Source of the DNA: Streptomyces sp. NRRL WC-3626
Lineage (GTDB): Bacteria > Actinomycetota > Actinomycetes > Streptomycetales > Streptomycetaceae
DNA length: 64,000 nt
Assembly (NCBI RefSeq): GCF_000718785.1
Contig: NZ_JOCA01000015.1
Span: 1 to 64,000, forward strand
Reading direction: 5' to 3'
Shown: one piece after another, positions 41,219-50,290 of the stretch
Numbering within the stretch: position 1 is the first letter of the stretch
How the letters are laid out: each line of letters opens with the position of its first letter
Position numbers and translations under genes: made by a program
Notes under the pieces: generated by a model
Seen by the model: the letters and a program-made list of their open reading frames with translations, nothing else
The model's database searches: none
What the model was told of the DNA's origin: nothing

Positions 41219-41899
41219 ATGACCCCTGACACCGCTGACCGCCCCCAGATGTCCGTCGAGGACTTCGAGGAACTCGTCCGGAGGGCCCCGAGGGAGATCC
41301 GCAGCCGGCTGGAGTTTCTCGGCGGACGGCTGGGCATCCGGCACGGGCCGCTCGACGTCGAGGAGTTCGAGGAGCTGGCCGAGGCCGCTCCCGAAACGGT
41401 GCGACTGGAGTACATCAACGGAAAAGTAGAGGTCAAGGCAGTGCCGGACGGCAACCACAACGAAATCTACATGTGGCTGCTGCAGCAGTGCATGCAACAG
41501 CGTCCCGACCTCCGCCTCTATCCCGAGTCCGGCGTCCTGGCGGAGGCGTACCGCAACGGTCGCGCACGCACGGACGCCACGCTCGCGCCGAAGGGCCATT
41601 TCAAGGGACGCCGCGAATGGTCCCCGACGGACGGCATCCTGATGGCCGTGGAGATCACCTCGTACGACCGGGACACCGACCGACGCGACCGCGTCGACAA
41701 GCCCATCGGCTACGCGGCGGCCGAGATCCCCGTCTACCTCCTCATCGACCGCGACAACTACACGGTCAGGGTCTACAGCGAGCCCAAGAACGGCCGCTAT
41801 CAGCAGTCGCCGTCCTACCCCTGGGGGACCGTCGTCGTACTCCCCTCCCCCGTGGACATCACCCTCGACACCGAGGAGCTCAAGGAGTACGCGGACTGA
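41219..41899 (+). CDS. Uma2-family PD-(D/E)XK nuclease-fold protein
   Basis: 226 aa from ATG 41219, with AAAGGAGG seven bases upstream; ATG 41156, overlapping the previous gene, would give 247 aa. Uma2 core: RTDATLAP (Asp), LMAVEITSYDRDTDRRDRVD (Glu-x-Thr), and IPVYLLIDRDNYTVRVY, the usual PD-(D/E)XK arrangement. The N-terminus is odd: residues ~12-43 and ~45-75 are a tandem duplication of the first motif (SVEDFEEL...GRLGIR, DVEEFEEL...GKVEVK). Streptomyces carry many Uma2 paralogues of unknown role. A very strong terminator follows. Confidence 0.8.
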   Translation: MTPDTADRPQMSVEDFEELVRRAPREIRSRLEFLGGRLGIRHGPLDVEEFEELAEAAPETVRLEYINGKVEVKAVPDGNHNEIYMWLLQQCMQQRPDLRLYPESGVLAEAYRNGRARTDATLAPKGHFKGRREWSPTDGILMAVEITSYDRDTDRRDRVDKPIGYAAAEIPVYLLIDRDNYTVRVYSEPKNGRYQQSPSYPWGTVVVLPSPVDITLDTEELKEYAD

Positions 41900-41911
41900 C
41901 CCCGCCCACGC

Positions 41912-41955
41912 CCGAGGGCGGCATCCCCTGTCGGAACAGGGGATGCCGCCCTCGG
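41912..41955. terminator. Bidirectional terminator between uma2 and groEL
   Basis: A perfect 20-bp stem (41912-41931 with 41936-41955) closed by a CGGA tetraloop lies between the convergent Uma2 and groEL genes. It is one of the strongest hairpins in the window. Confidence 0.9.
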
Positions 41956-41988
41956 TCGTACGGCGGACGGGTCCGATCCTCGGGAGGA

Positions 41989-43719
<1,731 letters not shown>

Positions 43720-43739
43720 TCACCGACCCGGTCCTTACG

Positions 43740-43802
43740 TTGTCACTCTCACCTTCAGAGTGCTAACGCCAATGATTAGCACTCGACCCATGCGAGTGCA
43801 AG
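43740..43802. promoter_or_regulatory. Two tandem CIRCE elements (HrcA operators)
   Basis: TTGTCACTC-N9-GAGTGCTAA (43740-43766) and TTAGCACTC-N9-GAGTGCAAG (43776-43802) each match the CIRCE consensus TTAGCACTC-N9-GAGTGCTAA with two mismatches in one arm. They are nine bases apart. The second overlaps the -35 box and the end of the -10 box of the groEL promoter; the first covers the likely transcription start. HrcA binding would silence groEL outside heat stress. Confidence 0.85.
43773..43801 (-). promoter_or_regulatory. Predicted groEL promoter
   Basis: On the minus strand, TTGCAC (43796-43801) and TAATCA (43773-43778) with a 17-base spacer form a vegetative-type promoter embedded in the CIRCE arms. 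It predicts a ~150-base untranslated leader before the groEL ATG. Confidence 0.7.
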
Positions 43803-43937
43803 CGCCTATGGGTAGTACAGGGACGCGCTCAGCCGCCCGCGAACACCGGCGCGCGCCCCGCGCGGGCACGCGACGGACCCATCGCGGCCCGCCGCGGACA
43901 GGGCGCGGGCAGGGCATGGGCAGGGCGCGGGCACGGC

Positions 43938-43971
43938 GAAGGGCCCGCACCCCGGAGGATGCGGGCCCTTC
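43938..43971 (-). terminator. Terminator of the cold-shock gene
   Basis: Perfect 12-bp stem GAAGGGCCCGCA (43938-43949) with its complement at 43960-43971 and a ten-base loop, 33 bases after the cspA-type gene stop. Confidence 0.85.
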
Positions 43972-44004
43972 ACCGGCAGAAGATTCTTTCGGCTGATAGC
44001 GCGT

Positions 44005-44208
44005 TCAGGCGCTGAGACGAACCATGTCGGCCTGCGGGCCCTTCTGACCCTGCGAGATCTCGAACTCGACCCGCTGGCCTTCTTCGAGGGTGCGGTAGCC
44101 GTCCATCTGGATCGCGCTGTAGTGGACGAAAACATCCGCACCACCGTCGACCGCGATGAAGCCGTACCCCTTCTCCGCGTTGAACCACTTGACGGTGCCC
44201 TGAGCCAT
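44005..44208 (-). CDS. Cold-shock protein, CspA type
   Basis: 67 aa, the classic single cold-shock domain ([20 protein letters not shown], then VFVHYSAIQ). RNP1 KGYGFI and RNP2 VFVHY are intact. It is an RNA chaperone. The start is ATG 44208, with GGGGAG upstream. A long leader with hairpins precedes it. Confidence 0.95.
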   Translation of the reverse strand: MAQGTVKWFNAEKGYGFIAVDGGADVFVHYSAIQMDGYRTLEEGQRVEFEISQGQKGPQADMVRLSA

Positions 44209-44564
44209 GCCTAACTCCCCTATTACTGGCCCTTGCACGGATCCGCACTTCGCGGATCCGGGTCAGACCTCACCCCCCAACGGTTGGGGGCGTGCGCCGG
44301 AACGCGTCGACCGCGGCTGAATGTATCTGTCCAACTGCCGTCTGCAACAGGTCAATCGGACGAGAAATCTGGACGACACCGGTCCGGAATGTGGCGAGAA
44401 TTCGCCTGAATTCAGGGCAAGTCGGGCCGGGCAATCGGCGCAAATGCCGCGCAAGGTGCCCGCACTTTGGCTACATCCAGTCGGGCTCGCGGCAGAAATC
44501 AAGGGGTCCCGATCAGTGGATCGGGAGCGCGTTCCCCAACTCTACCGCGCTCAATCCCATGGAA
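44209..44564. other. Long AT-richer region: cspA leader/promoter, no gene seen
   Basis: No coding feature. Two compact inverted repeats lie close to cspA: a 9-bp stem CGGATCCGC/GCGGATCCG (44238-44260) and an 8-1-8 palindrome CCCCCAAC-G-GTTGGGGG (44274-44290). If transcribed, they would structure the 5' untranslated leader, as in cold-shock genes elsewhere. The stretch 44300-44560 is clearly lower in GC than its surroundings and shows no repeat or ORF I trust. Confidence 0.55.
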
Positions 44565-44597
44565 TTGCCCCCTCCGCTTCTCTCACGGAGGGGGCAA
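44565..44597 (-). terminator. Terminator after the sulfur-carrier gene
   Basis: Perfect 12-bp stem TTGCCCCCTCCG (44565-44576) with its complement at 44586-44597 and a nine-base loop, 41 bases beyond the moaD-like stop. On the minus strand the stem ends in AA-rich sequence rather than U. Confidence 0.85.
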
Positions 44598-44638
44598 AGT
44601 CCCAAACGCTCGGTAACCGTCATTACCGAAGGTAATGA

Positions 44639-44914
44639 TCAGCCTCCGGCCACCGCCGGAATGATCGAGATGCCGGCCCCGTCCGGGGTGGCCGTCTCCA
44701 GTCCCTGCTCGAACCGCACGTCGTCGTCGTTGACGTACACGTTCACGAACCGCCGCAGCTTGCCCTGGTCGTCCAGCACCCGGGCGGCGATCCCGGTGTG
44801 GCTCTTCTCCAGATCCGAGATGACCTCGCCGAGGGTGGCCCCCTCGGCGCTCACTTCGGCCTGCCCACCGGTGTACGTGCGCAGAATGGTAGGAATCCGT
44901 ACGGTAACGCTCAC
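44639..44914 (-). CDS. MoaD/ThiS-family sulfur-carrier protein
   Basis: 91 aa beta-grasp protein ending in the required di-glycine (IIPAVAGG), which would be adenylated and converted to a thiocarboxylate. SVTVRIPTILRTYTGGQAEV and FVNVYVNDDDVRFEQGL match CysO-like carriers. It lies 81 bases after the threonine-synthase-family gene on the same strand. The pair thus resembles CysO with its PLP enzyme CysM: the carrier probably donates sulfide to the PLP enzyme next door. No Mec-type protease or activating E1 is in the window. Confidence 0.9.
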   Translation of the reverse strand: MSVTVRIPTILRTYTGGQAEVSAEGATLGEVISDLEKSHTGIAARVLDDQGKLRRFVNVYVNDDDVRFEQGLETATPDGAGISIIPAVAGG

Positions 44915-44944
44915 GACAAAACCTCCGGAAGGAACAGCACCCTG

Positions 44945-44976
44945 GGGGCGCGGGGAACTGCGCGACCAGCCACGGC
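44945..44976. repeat. Dispersed repeat GGGGCGCGGGGAACTGCGCG type
   Basis: A copy of the intergenic repeat also found at 35106 and 58676 (GGGGCGCGGGGAACTGCGCG followed by ACCAGCCACG). It sits between the PLP-enzyme and sulfur-carrier genes without breaking either. Confidence 0.75.
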
Positions 44977-44995
44977 TGACCCGCAGACTGACGAC

Positions 44996-46282
44996 TCAGG
45001 CAAGCCCGGCTGCACGGAACGACTCGAGGCTGGGACGGATCGTCGCGGTCATGCCCGTACCGGCCACCGCGTCCAGCGTCTTGAGGCCATCACCCGTGTT
45101 GAGCACCACAGTGGTCAGAGAAGGATCGAGCGCACCGCTCTCGAGCAGCTTCCTGGTGACTCCCACGGTCACGCCCCCCGCGGTCTCCGCGAAGATCCCC
45201 TCGCTCCGGGCGAGCAACTTGATCGCCTCGACGATCTGCTCGTCGTTCACGTCCTCCACCGCCCCGCCCGTGCGGCGTGCGATGTCCAGGACGTACGGCC
45301 CGTCCGCCGGGTTGCCGATCGCCAGCGACTTGGCGATCGTGTCCGGCTTCTGCGGACGTACGACGTCGTGCCCCGCCTTGTACGCGGTGGAGACCGGTGA
45401 GCACCCCTCGGCCTGCGCGCCGAAGATCCTGTACGGCTTGTCCTCGACCAGACCGAGCCCGATCAGCTCCTGCAGCCCCTTGTCGATCTTCGTGAGCTGC
45501 GAGCCGGACGCGATCGGGACGACGAGCTGGTCGGGCAGCTCCCAGCCCAGCTGCTCGCAGATCTCGTACGCGAGGGTCTTGGAGCCCTCCGCGTAGTACG
45601 GCCGCAGGTTGACGTTGACGAAGCCCCAGCCCTCGCCGGCCGGGTCGCCGATCAGCTCGGAGCAGAAACGGTTCACGTCGTCGTAGTTGCCCTCGATGCC
45701 GACGAGTTCACCGCCGTAGACGGCGGCCATGACGACCTTGCCCTGTTCCAGGTCGTGCGGGATGAACACACAGGACCGGAAGCCGGCGCGGGCCGCGGCG
45801 GCACCGACGGCGCCGGCGAGGTTGCCGGTGGACGAGCAGGACAGGGTGGTGAAGCCGAAGGCGCGGGCGGCCTCGATGGCCTGGGCGACGACGCGGTCCT
45901 TGAAGGAGTGCGTCGGGTTGCCGGAGTCGTCCTTGACGAACAGCCTGCCGGGGTCGACACCCAGCTCACGGGCGAGGTTGTCGGCCTGGACGAGCTTGGT
46001 CCAGCCGGGGTTGATGTTGGGCTTGGTCGCCACGTCCGCCGGGACGGGCAGCAGCGGCGCGTAGCGCCAGATGTTCGCGGGTCCCGCTTCGATCCGCTTG
46101 CGCAGTTCCTCGGTGTCGTGGGCCGAGAAGTCGTAGGCGATCTCCAGCGGGCCGAAACACTCCTCGCAGGCGAAGACGGGGCCGAGCGGGACGCGGTGGC
46201 CGCACTCGCGGCAGGAGAGCGCCGCTGCGGGGCCGAGGTCGACCGCGGAATCGGTGGTGCTTGCAACAGTCTGCACAGCCAT
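44996..46282 (-). CDS. thrC: Threonine-synthase-family PLP enzyme (threonine or homocysteine synthase)
   Basis: 428 aa. An N-terminal zinc ribbon (SCRECGHRVPLG, FACEECFG) precedes a fold-type II PLP domain. The PLP lysine is in NPTHSFKDRVVAQA, and the phosphate-binding SCSSTGNLAGA and GNYDDVN blocks are typical of ThrC, which converts O-phosphohomoserine to threonine. Streptomyces usually carry another thrC with hom and thrB. The SAM riboswitch upstream and the sulfur-carrier gene downstream suggest that this copy instead makes homocysteine from O-phosphohomoserine and thiocarboxylate sulfur. Start ATG 46282; the upstream ATG at 46315 lies inside the riboswitch and is rejected. Confidence 0.85.
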   Translation of the reverse strand: MAVQTVASTTDSAVDLGPAAALSCRECGHRVPLGPVFACEECFGPLEIAYDFSAHDTEELRKRIEAGPANIWRYAPLLPVPADVATKPNINPGWTKLVQADNLARELGVDPGRLFVKDDSGNPTHSFKDRVVAQAIEAARAFGFTTLSCSSTGNLAGAVGAAAARAGFRSCVFIPHDLEQGKVVMAAVYGGELVGIEGNYDDVNRFCSELIGDPAGEGWGFVNVNLRPYYAEGSKTLAYEICEQLGWELPDQLVVPIASGSQLTKIDKGLQELIGLGLVEDKPYRIFGAQAEGCSPVSTAYKAGHDVVRPQKPDTIAKSLAIGNPADGPYVLDIARRTGGAVEDVNDEQIVEAIKLLARSEGIFAETAGGVTVGVTRKLLESGALDPSLTTVVLNTGDGLKTLDAVAGTGMTATIRPSLESFRAAGLA

Positions 46283-46301
46283 GGAGGCGAGGCCCTTTCT
46301 C

Positions 46302-46445
46302 CTCATCTTCCTCACGACGCATCTCGCCGTGAGACGGATTTGGCACCTTCCCTAGCCGGGAGCCTCGCCACGTCTGTGTGACAAGAGCCGGCTGGAGGGT
46401 TGCCGGGGCTTCATCGGGCCGTATCCCTCTGCCCCTCTGGATGAG
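46302..46445 (-). promoter_or_regulatory. SAM-I (S-box) riboswitch
   Basis: Read on the minus strand, P1 is CUCAUC (46440-46445 side) with GAUGAG (46302-46307 side). The core carries the S-box hallmarks AGAGGGA, then CGGCCCGAUGAAGCCCCGGC, AACC, and AAGGUGCCAAAUCC, with a P4 hairpin UCUC-ACGGC-GAGA. The ribosome-site region GAGAAAGGG of the thrC-like gene abuts the 3' strand of P1 and no terminator hairpin is seen, so translational control by S-adenosylmethionine is likely. Confidence 0.88.
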
Positions 46446-46588
46446 CGGTGTTCAGTTGTTGTCCACGCGGTGACCCCGGCATGCGGTGGTCACGGGCGTT
46501 GTTCAAGACTGTAACCGACGGCCTGCAGGGTGGAGAGTGCCCGTCCGAACCGCGAGATGGATCACAGGCCAGTGAGGAGCCCGGGAGC

Positions 46589-47560
46589 GTGCTGGAAGAA
46601 GTCGGACGCTGGCTGGTCGACCGCTCCTGGTCCGTGGGCGACCGGCCGCTCCACCGGATCCTGGCGGCGAAGCGCGCCACGGGGCAGACGGTGAGCGTGG
46701 TGCTGCCCGCGCTCAACGAGGAGGCGACGGTCGGCGACATCGTGTCGGTGCTCCGCCGCGACCTGGTGCTGCGGGTTCCGCTGGTCGACGAGATCGTGGT
46801 GGTCGACTCGGGGTCGACCGACCGTACGGCCGAGGCGGCGGCCGCGGCGGGCGCGACCGTGGTGCACCGGGACGCGATCCTGCCCCGCATCCCCGCGGTG
46901 CCCGGCAAGGGCGAGGTGCTGTGGCGGTCGCTGCTCGTCACCCGGGGCGACATCGTGTGCTTCGTCGACGCGGACCTGCGGGAGTTCTCCTCCGACTTCG
47001 TCTCCGGCATCGTCGGCCCGCTGCTCACCGAGCCCGACGTGCACCTGGTCAAGGCGATGTACGACCGTCCGCTCACGGTGCCCGACGGACCCGCCTCCGG
47101 CACGATGGCGGCCGGTCAGGGCGGCCGGGTCACCGAGCTGATGGCGCGCCCGCTGCTGAACATGCACTGGCCCCAGCTCGCCGGTTTCGTCCAGCCGCTC
47201 GGCGGCGAGTACGCGGCCCGCCGGAGCCTCCTCGAACAGCTGCCGTTCCCGGTCGGGTACGGCGTCGAGCTGGGCATGCTGGTCGACGCGCTGCACCTGG
47301 TGGGCCTGGACGCGCTGGCCCAGGTCGACGTCGGCGTCCGCAAGCACCGCCACCAGGACGGCCAGGCCCTCGGCCGGATGGCCGCCGCGATCTACCGCAC
47401 CGCCCAGCTGCGCCTGGCCCGCGGCCATCTGATCCGGCCGTCCCTGACCCAGTTCGAGCGGGCGGGCGACAACTTCGAGCCGCGCACGTACTCGGTCGAC
47501 ACGGAGGAACGGCCGCCGATGACGGAGATCGCGGAGTACCAGGCACGCAGGGTCGCCTGA
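46589..47560 (+). CDS. gpgS: Glucosyl-3-phosphoglycerate synthase (GT2/GT81)
   Basis: 323 aa from GTG 46589; longer frames to 46448 run towards the divergent riboswitch promoter. Nucleotide-sugar site SVVLPALNEEATVGDIV and EIVVVDSGSTDRT, DxD motif CFVDADLREF, and acceptor region FVQPLGGEYAARR. It transfers glucose from NDP-glucose to 3-phosphoglycerate, the first step to glucosylglycerate and methylglucose lipopolysaccharides. Neighbouring otsA and otsB also use activated glucose for compatible solutes. Confidence 0.85.
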   Translation: MLEEVGRWLVDRSWSVGDRPLHRILAAKRATGQTVSVVLPALNEEATVGDIVSVLRRDLVLRVPLVDEIVVVDSGSTDRTAEAAAAAGATVVHRDAILPRIPAVPGKGEVLWRSLLVTRGDIVCFVDADLREFSSDFVSGIVGPLLTEPDVHLVKAMYDRPLTVPDGPASGTMAAGQGGRVTELMARPLLNMHWPQLAGFVQPLGGEYAARRSLLEQLPFPVGYGVELGMLVDALHLVGLDALAQVDVGVRKHRHQDGQALGRMAAAIYRTAQLRLARGHLIRPSLTQFERAGDNFEPRTYSVDTEERPPMTEIAEYQARRVA

Positions 47561-47618
47561 TCCGTATACGGCCGACGTGTGCGTTTGAGGCCCCTGGGGC
47601 CGGGCTAGGTTGAGGCTT

Positions 47619-49028
47619 ATGGCTGTCACGCAGGCTGCTCAGGGTGCTCAGGTGCTGGTCGCGTCGAATCGCGGGCCCGTCTCGTACACGGTGGAGGACG
47701 ACGGGTCGCTGCGCGCCAAACGGGGCGGCGGGGGGCTGGTGTCGGGGCTCTCGGCGATCGGGCCGGACGCGGGCGCGCTGTGGGTGTGCTCGGCGCTGTC
47801 CGACGGCGACCGGGAGGCGGTGCGGCGCGGGGCCGGCGAGGACGGCGTACGGATGCTGGACATCCCGGCGGACGTGCACGCGGACGCGTACAACGGGATC
47901 GCGAACTCGGTGCTGTGGTTCGTCCACCACATGCTGTACCAGACGCCGCTGGAGCCGGTCTTCGACGCGGAGTTCCGCAGGCAGTGGGCGTCGTACGAGG
48001 CCTACAACCGGGCGTTCGCCGAGGCGCTGGCCGAGGAGTCGGCGCCGGGCGCGGCGGTCCTGGTCCAGGACTACCACCTGACGCTGGTCCCCGGAATGCT
48101 CCGCGAGCTCCGCCCGGACCTGCGCATCGCGCACTTCTCGCACACGCCGTGGGCGCCGCCGGAGTACTTCCGCATGCTGCCCGACGACATCGCCGGACAG
48201 GTGCTGCGCGGCATGCTGGGCGCGGACCGGCTCGGCTTCCTCACCCACCGCTGGGCGGACGCGTTCACGGCGTGCTGCGAGCGGTTCGCGGGCGGGCTCG
48301 GGGACACCAGGATCGGGGTGCACGGCCTCGGCGCCGACGCGGACTTCCTGCGGGCCCGGTCCCACGAGGCGGACGTCGAGGAGCGGATCGTGGCGCTCCG
48401 GGAGGAGATCGGGGAGGGCCGCCGGACGATCGTACGGGTCGACCGGACCGAGCTCTCGAAGAACATCGTGCGCGGTCTGCTGGCCTACCGGCAGCTGCTG
48501 GACGACCACCCCGAGTGGCGCGAACGGGTCGTGCACATCGCCTTCGCCTACCCCTCCCGGCAGGATCTCGCCGTGTACCGCGACTACACCGCCGAGGTGG
48601 CCCGGGTCGCGGAGGAGATCAACGAGCGGTACGGCACCGAGGGCTGGCGGCCGGTCCTGCTGCACCTCAAGGACGACTTCGCGCGCTCGCTGGCGGCGTA
48701 CCGGCTGGCGGACGTGGCGCTGGTCAACCCCGTGCGCGACGGCATGAACCTGGTCGCCAAGGAGGTCCCGGTGGTCTCCGACGCGGGGTGCGCGCTGGTG
48801 CTGTCACGGGAGGCGGGCGCGCACGAGGAGCTGGGTGAGGACGCGCTCACGGTCAATCCGTACGACATCGTCGAGACCGCCGGCGCCCTGCACGAGGCGC
48901 TGACGATGGGTCCGGAGGAACGGGCCGAGCGCGCCAAGCGCCTGACGGCGGCGGCGACCGCACTGCCCCCGGCGCGCTGGTTCCTGGAGCAGCTGGAGGC
49001 GCTGCGGGAGACCGGCGGGCGTGGATAG
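47619..49028 (+). CDS. otsA: Trehalose-6-phosphate synthase (GT20)
   Basis: 469 aa. GT20 landmarks: VLVASNRGPVSY start, KRGGGGLVSGLS, NGIANSVLWFVHH, FSHTPWAPPEYFRML, NPVRDGMNLVAKE. It makes trehalose-6-phosphate from NDP-glucose and glucose-6-phosphate. The usual VDRLDYTKGI segment reads VDRTELSKNIVRGLLAY, a variant seen in actinobacterial enzymes that may reflect donor preference. It overlaps otsB by eight bases, so they are co-translated. Confidence 0.93.
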   Translation: MAVTQAAQGAQVLVASNRGPVSYTVEDDGSLRAKRGGGGLVSGLSAIGPDAGALWVCSALSDGDREAVRRGAGEDGVRMLDIPADVHADAYNGIANSVLWFVHHMLYQTPLEPVFDAEFRRQWASYEAYNRAFAEALAEESAPGAAVLVQDYHLTLVPGMLRELRPDLRIAHFSHTPWAPPEYFRMLPDDIAGQVLRGMLGADRLGFLTHRWADAFTACCERFAGGLGDTRIGVHGLGADADFLRARSHEADVEERIVALREEIGEGRRTIVRVDRTELSKNIVRGLLAYRQLLDDHPEWRERVVHIAFAYPSRQDLAVYRDYTAEVARVAEEINERYGTEGWRPVLLHLKDDFARSLAAYRLADVALVNPVRDGMNLVAKEVPVVSDAGCALVLSREAGAHEELGEDALTVNPYDIVETAGALHEALTMGPEERAERAKRLTAAATALPPARWFLEQLEALRETGGRG

Positions 49029-49878
49029 GTTGGGACGCATGGGCAGCGATACGGATTCCACGCCGGTGCCGGCCACGCGGGCGGGGCGGGACGGACTGGA
49101 CGCGCTTCTCTCCCGGCCGGACAGGGCGCTGATCGGGCTCGACTTCGACGGGACGCTCGCGCCGATCGTGGCCGACCCGGAGCGGGCCCGCGCGCACCCG
49201 GACGCGGTGCCGGCGCTCGCCGCGCTGGCGCCGAAGGTGGCTTCGGTCGCGGTCGTCACCGGGCGGCCGGCGGACGTCGCGGTCCGCCACGGCGGCTTCG
49301 CGGGCGTGCCGGGTCTGGAGCACCTGGTCGTCCTCGGCCATTACGGCGCCGAACGCTGGGACGCGGTCACGGATACGGTCACCGCGCCCGCCCCGCACCC
49401 CGGGATCGCCGCGGTCCGCGCGGAGCTGCTGGACCGGGCCGGGGCGTGGCCGGGCACCTGGGTCGAGGAGAAGGGCGGCCGCGCGGTGGCGGTCCACACC
49501 CGCCGGGCCGCCGATCCGCAGGCCGCGTTCGACGCCCTGCGCCCGCCGCTGACCGAGCTGGCGGCGCGGCACGGTCTGATCGTCGAGCCCGGCCGCATGG
49601 TCCTGGAACTCCGCCCTCCCGGCATGGACAAGGGCGTCGCCCTTCTGGACCACGCCCGGTCCATCGGCGCGGGGTCGGTGGTGTACGCGGGCGACGACCT
49701 GGGCGACCTGCCGGCGTATGGGGCGGTCGAGCGACTCCGTGCCTCCGGCGTCCCGGGGCTGCTGGTGTGCAGCGGCAGCGACGAGGTCCCGGAGCTGAGA
49801 GACCGCTCGGACCTGGTGGTCGACGGACCGGCGGGGGTGGTGGCGCTGCTGCGGGCGCTGGCGGGGCGTCTGCCCTGA
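49021..49878 (+). CDS. otsB: Trehalose-6-phosphate phosphatase (HAD)
   Basis: 285 aa (or 279 from ATG 49039). HAD motif I LIGLDFDGTLAPIV, motif II VVTGRPADVA, and motif III/IV GMDKGVALLDHARSIG with VYAGDDLGDLPAY. It dephosphorylates trehalose-6-phosphate to trehalose, a stress and spore solute. It is overlapped with otsA and ends before a large inverted repeat. Confidence 0.93.
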   Translation: MDRLGRMGSDTDSTPVPATRAGRDGLDALLSRPDRALIGLDFDGTLAPIVADPERARAHPDAVPALAALAPKVASVAVVTGRPADVAVRHGGFAGVPGLEHLVVLGHYGAERWDAVTDTVTAPAPHPGIAAVRAELLDRAGAWPGTWVEEKGGRAVAVHTRRAADPQAAFDALRPPLTELAARHGLIVEPGRMVLELRPPGMDKGVALLDHARSIGAGSVVYAGDDLGDLPAYGAVERLRASGVPGLLVCSGSDEVPELRDRSDLVVDGPAGVVALLRALAGRLP

Positions 49879-49925
49879 CGGGTTTCGCCCCCGCCGCCCT
49901 TTCCCGTCCCGACCCTGGGGCTCCG

Positions 49926-50018
49926 CCCCGGACCCCGCTCCTCAAACTCCCCCAAAGGGGGTACCCCCAGAGGGGCTGAAATCAGCCTCTCCGGCGTTTG
50001 AGGAGCGGGGGTCCGGGG
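49926..50018. repeat. Large inverted repeat / terminator, dispersed repeat family
   Basis: Arms of about 20 bases (GGACCCCGCTCCTCAAAC side, 49926-49946; GTTTGAGGAGCGGGGGTCC side, 49996-50018) flank a Pro-codon-like C/G filler with CCCCCAAAGGGGG. The arm sequence recurs at 14478-14541. It separates otsB and DUF3263 and can terminate both. Confidence 0.8.
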
Positions 50019-50040
50019 GCAGCGCCCCCGTGGGGGCGGA

Positions 50041-50280
50041 TCAGCGCTCGTCGCGGCGGGAGTCGCGGACTCGGCGGAGGCGGTTGACCGTCACCGGGTC
50101 GTGGGCGAGGGCCCGGGGGTTGTCCAGGAGGGCGTTGAGGAGTTGGTAGTAGCGGACGGGGGCCAGGCCCAGCTCCTCGCGGATGGCGCGTTCCTTGACG
50201 CCGGGGCCCGAGAAGCCCCGGCGTTCCAGGGCCAGGATGTCCTGCTCGCGCTGGGCGAGTCCCCCGTCTCCCGTGTCCAT
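50041..50280 (-). CDS. DUF3263 protein
   Basis: 79 aa, DUF3263 (QREQDILALERRGFSGPGVK, LGLAPVRYYQLLNALLDNP), with an HTH-like helical layout. A small actinobacterial protein of unknown function, possibly a DNA-binding regulator. It lies 10 bases after the sugar-binding protein gene and is likely co-transcribed. Confidence 0.85.
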   Translation of the reverse strand: MDTGDGGLAQREQDILALERRGFSGPGVKERAIREELGLAPVRYYQLLNALLDNPRALAHDPVTVNRLRRVRDSRRDER

Positions 50281-50290
50281 GCCCCGCAGG

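Noticed and set aside
46283..46315. Extended threonine-synthase start at 46315
   Set aside because: It would place coding sequence inside the conserved SAM riboswitch P1. ATG 46282 fits the family N-terminus.
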